Shown piece by piece: positions 60,701 to 64,000 of a DNA stretch of 64,000 nt. The notes under the pieces are model-generated. The model saw only the letters and a list, made by a program, of their open reading frames with translations, did not search any database and was not told the DNA's origin. The stretch comes from Prunella strophiata (lineage: Eukaryota > Chordata > Aves > Passeriformes > Prunellidae). Numbering within the stretch: position 1 is the first letter of the stretch; the number at the start of each line of letters is the position of its first letter. The stretch lies in assembly GCA_036583965.1 (NCBI GenBank), contig JAZBQD010000019.1, forward strand, positions 17,375,585 to 17,439,584, in the 5' to 3' direction. The translations under genes were made by a program, and so were the position numbers.

Positions 60701-62029
60701 CAGGAGAAGATGGGGAAGGGAAGGGGGGAAGGATGCTCTCTCACCTTTGAGAGCACAGGCTGCACTTAAACCACTGGGGCTGCTTGTGTGTTCAGTCAGA
60801 TACATGCTTGGTGCTGGATTGGGTCCATAAGACATGGGTGAAGTAGTCGAACAAAAACTGCACCAGGATGTGTGCACATGTGTGATTTTTCAAGATTTGT
60901 TTCTGTTGCCCAAGGTTCTTAATTTTGGCAGTAGAGGTGGCTCTGTGTGGACCTGTGCTGTGCATCCTCTGAAAAGCTGTTATGGAAGAGGAAAGGATGT
61001 CTATAAAGTCAATTGTCAGGCTTTTCCCATGCTGCTGTCATTACAACCTCATCACCTCCTGTGTTTCTTTCAAATTGTCAGAGAGATAATGAAGTGCCCT
61101 TGTCACTGCCAGCAAAGGAAGCACAGATCTTGGAGCTTCACTCAGGTTTGAGCACAGGAGGCCTTGCTGATGATGTGCTGAAGGATGTGGGCACACAGGA
61201 GCACTTTGACATGTCCATTAGTGAATGTGGCAAGGCATGCCCCTGAGCACCACACCCACTGATGCTGGCTGTACTAACTCCAGCTGTGCCTGAACATCAG
61301 AGATGAACTGGGCTTGCTGGTGTGGCTGAGTGTATACACTTCTGTCTTGCACTTCAGTGTCTTCAGCAAAACATCAAAGTATCCATTTTAATTACTAAAT
61401 ATGTGTCTCTTAGACTTCCCCCTTCCTTTTCTAAAAGGAATGAAGTGTTTTACATTGTCTGAAAGTGCCCAGCAAATTGTGCTGGGTAGCTTCTTTTCCT
61501 GGGTGAAGACCTTGAGAAAAAACATTTGAAAGTCTCGGTCATAACAGTTGAAGCAGTTGAAAATAATTGAGAGGTTGAGGATACTCTTCAGGCAGCCTGA
61601 AGCAGCCTTTGAGGTGCTGGAGAAGCTATCTTTCTTTGCTCTGGATTCAGGCATTTGCTGTGTCCCCACTGAACCTTACTTAATTCAGTCCTGCAGCATG
61701 ACCATATTTCTGGTAGAGTAATTCAGACAACTGGCCTGGCAGGGTCTGGGCAGTGGTCTGAAAATTGCTTATACCTGCTCCTTCTGTGTTATTTTCAGCT
61801 AATTGCTGTATCTTCATAAATAGTTAATACAAATGAATGGTATAGAAAAACAGAAGCCAAAATCCTTATGAAGAAGGGACTCTGTATGACTGTTTTTAAT
61901 TTAGCTGGTTGTCATTTGTATGTTGAGCAGTGGTGGGTTAGCATATAAAAGTTTGTTGACTTCTGTCATTGCAAGACTGGGCAGACTTGCTAGAGGAGGT
62001 CATGGTGTGAGCACTGCATGTAGCTATAA

Positions 62030-62822
62030 CAAAGCATTGTGTCATGAAGCTCCAAAAGTCCAAGTGCAAGGTGCTTCCATCTGGGTAGGGGCAATCCCAG
62101 CTATGACTGGGAGATGAGGTCACTGAGAGCAGCCCTGCAGAGAAGGACTTGGAGGTTCTTGTGGCTGAAAAGCTGCACACGCACCAGCAATGAGCACTGC
62201 AGGCCAGAAAGCCAACTCTGCTGGGCTGCATCCAAAGCAGCAAGGGCAGCAGGGCCAGGGAGGGGATTCTGCCCCTCTGCTCTGCTCTTGTGGGACCCCA
62301 CCTGCAGTGCTGCATCCAGCTCTGGGGCCCCCAACCTAGGAAGGACATGGACCTGTTGAGGAGGGCCAAAGGTGATCAGAGGGCAGAAGCATGTCTCATG
62401 AAGACAGGCTGAGAGAGCTGGGGTTGTTCAGCCTGGAGAAGAGAAGGCTACAGGAAGAGCCTTCCATTACTTACAGGGGACTTAGAAAAAAGAGGGAGAG
62501 GGACTTTTTATACAGTATCAGTAGAGTACTTTTTATACAGTATTTTTATACAGAGTGACAGGACAAGGGGGAACAGTTTTAAATGAAGAGAAGATGTTTA
62601 GATGAGATGTTTAGAAGAAATTCTTTCCTGTGAGGATGGTGAGGCACTGGCACAGGTTGCCCAGAGAAACTGAGGTACCACATCCCTGGAAGTGTTCAAG
62701 GCCAGGCTGGATGTGGCTTGAAGCAACTTGGTCTGGTGGATGGCATCGTTGCACGTGGTGGCTGAGTTGGAACTTGATGATCTTTGAGGTCTCTTCCAGA
62801 CCCAACTCTTCTATGATTCTAT
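62030..62822 (+). mobile_element. CR1 LINE 3' end, relatively well preserved
   Basis: The copy shows the standard CR1 3' order: AAGTGCAAGGTGCTTCCATC, then 'ctgggtaggggcaatccc'. Next comes an end-of-ORF2 segment with TGCATCCAGCTCTGGGGCCC, then 'gagagctggggttgttcagc' and 'ggcacaggttgcccagagaa'. Last is 'gatctttgaggtctcttcc' with a tail TTCTATGATTCTATT at 62,808-62,822, the degenerate CR1 terminal 8-mer. The motif CTTTTTATACAGTA is locally duplicated near 62,504-62,552. It is 5'-truncated and cannot make a protein. Same orientation as FOXN3. Confidence 0.9.
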
Positions 62823-64000
62823 TCAGTTACTCTTGTGAGCAAAGATTTGTTTAAGAAAAAGCCCCATGTGGCTGCCTCTGGTTAAGTTTTGCTTAGCAAA
62901 CATCCAGGGAAAGATGTGGCCCATGCTTTTATGTATTTTTAAGCTAATAAAGCTCTTTATCTCTAAGTAATTTGCTTTTATCTTTTCATACATAGTCTGG
63001 TATTTTTAATCAGTACAAGCCTGGTAAAGGTCTTCTAGGTAAAGGAAGATACTGAGGAAAGTTCATTTTTATGAGATATGTAACAATCTTGCTGGTTTTG
63101 TGATACTTTTAGCTTGTCAGTATTTAAGTAGTTTAGAAACAATTAGATTTTGCTTTCTTTAGTAGCAACAACTGGCTTGTTATGATTCAGTTGTTAAATT
63201 TTGGTCTCAAGGAAAAAGCTATTTAGCTTCCTAACATCTGTCATTCAATCTAACTCCCAGTTAAAGTCCCTTCCCCATCCATTCCTCACCTGTTCCAATA
63301 TCTCAGAGCTGGCTTAAAGCAGGGTACCCTCTCAGCTCCAGAGATGAGAAATTACTATGGGTGGGCTGGGGAAAAGAGGAATTGCCAAAACTGATTGTCT
63401 GGCAGTGCTTCACTGATGAGCAGCAGAGAAACACTGGGTGGTTGGTTCAGGTGCAATTATGAAGTCCCTGTCCTTGACACTTGAGCTCTGACATCCTTAA
63501 AGGTGAAGTGGATCCCAAATACGTGCTTGGATGATTTTTTCAGTCTTGTAGCTTAAGTTTTTTTTACTTAATTCCTGTGTGTCTTTTCTCTGACTTGGAA
63601 GAATTCAGGCACAGAAGTAATACCATATGCTTTCTTTAATGGTGGGGGCAAAGGCAGATATTCTGGAGGCATGGCACGTTGCTGTTGGAGAGTGGCCCTA
63701 GTGGATGGGTTCAGCAGTCTGGCTGCCCTGGGACTAACTGGCCTCATAGATAGGGACAAGAAACACCTTCCTCAGGTGTGCTGCTTTTAGCAAGAGCTGC
63801 TTGAGATGTTTTCACTTGGGGCAAAATCAACATCCAGGACTGAAGCTCACAGCGATTTCTTACCTTTAATTACACAAGAGAGCACAGAATACTTTGGCTC
63901 TGCTGTGTCATTGTATGCATGATTCCTCTTAGCCTGGATCTTTGGATCTCAGTGATGAGGTGGCTGGAGCTGCTGAGCTCTTTGGTAGCTGGGATAGTGC

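Larger units (their letters stand above)
54393..64000 (+). other. FOXN3: FOXN3 intron after the first coding exon, open at the window edge
   Basis: The intron begins GTGAGT at 54,393 and no acceptor followed by forkhead-wing coding sequence appears before 64,000, so it extends past the window. Long introns are normal for this gene. It holds an X-box palindrome at 57,749-57,762, a (GT)n tract near 56,561-56,575 and one CR1 copy at 62,030-62,822. Open frames here are short and unrecognised. I see no nested gene or RNA gene. Confidence 0.8.

Overview
This window is vertebrate nuclear DNA, most likely from a songbird. Three things point there: CR1-type LINE fragments of different ages; three solo LTRs that resemble an ERVL-type LTR family I know from passerine genomes (recognised from memory, no search run); and a coding exon that reads as FOXN3. 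No prokaryotic gene organisation is present, and nearly all short open frames are chance frames in non-coding DNA.

Layout. 1-310: inner edge of a CpG island with an RFX X-box-like palindrome, probably a promoter cut by the window edge. 310-49,550: about 49 kb without any gene I can support. It holds four CR1 fragments (4,390-4,930; 5,964-6,440; 16,805-17,110; 37,970-38,330), simple-sequence tracts, several AT-rich stretches that look like conserved non-coding DNA, three same-strand solo LTRs (40,042-40,600; 42,318-42,904; 46,710-47,272) and a 635-bp tandem repeat present 2.37 times (44,231-45,736). 49,560-52,110: a strong CpG island with a probable FOXN3 5' UTR exon ending at a consensus donor (50,506/50,507). 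The intron that follows opens with a 1,022-bp minisatellite of 19-bp units (50,773-51,794). 53,836-54,392: first coding exon of FOXN3, giving residues 1-181 and most of the forkhead domain, on the + strand. 54,393-64,000: the next FOXN3 intron, open at the right edge, with an X-box palindrome and one younger CR1 copy (62,030-62,822).

The most interesting observation is the minisatellite. Almost every unit junction carries GCGTC, whose complement GACGC is the alternative FHL core recognised by the FOXN branch of forkhead proteins. FOXN3 is known to be bispecific for this core and the ordinary forkhead core. I count 52 such sites spaced mostly 19 bp apart in the first intron of FOXN3 itself, with two ordinary forkhead cores (TGTTTAC) about 0.5-0.6 kb downstream. 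The motif and its location are seen directly; autoregulation is inference and needs a binding experiment.
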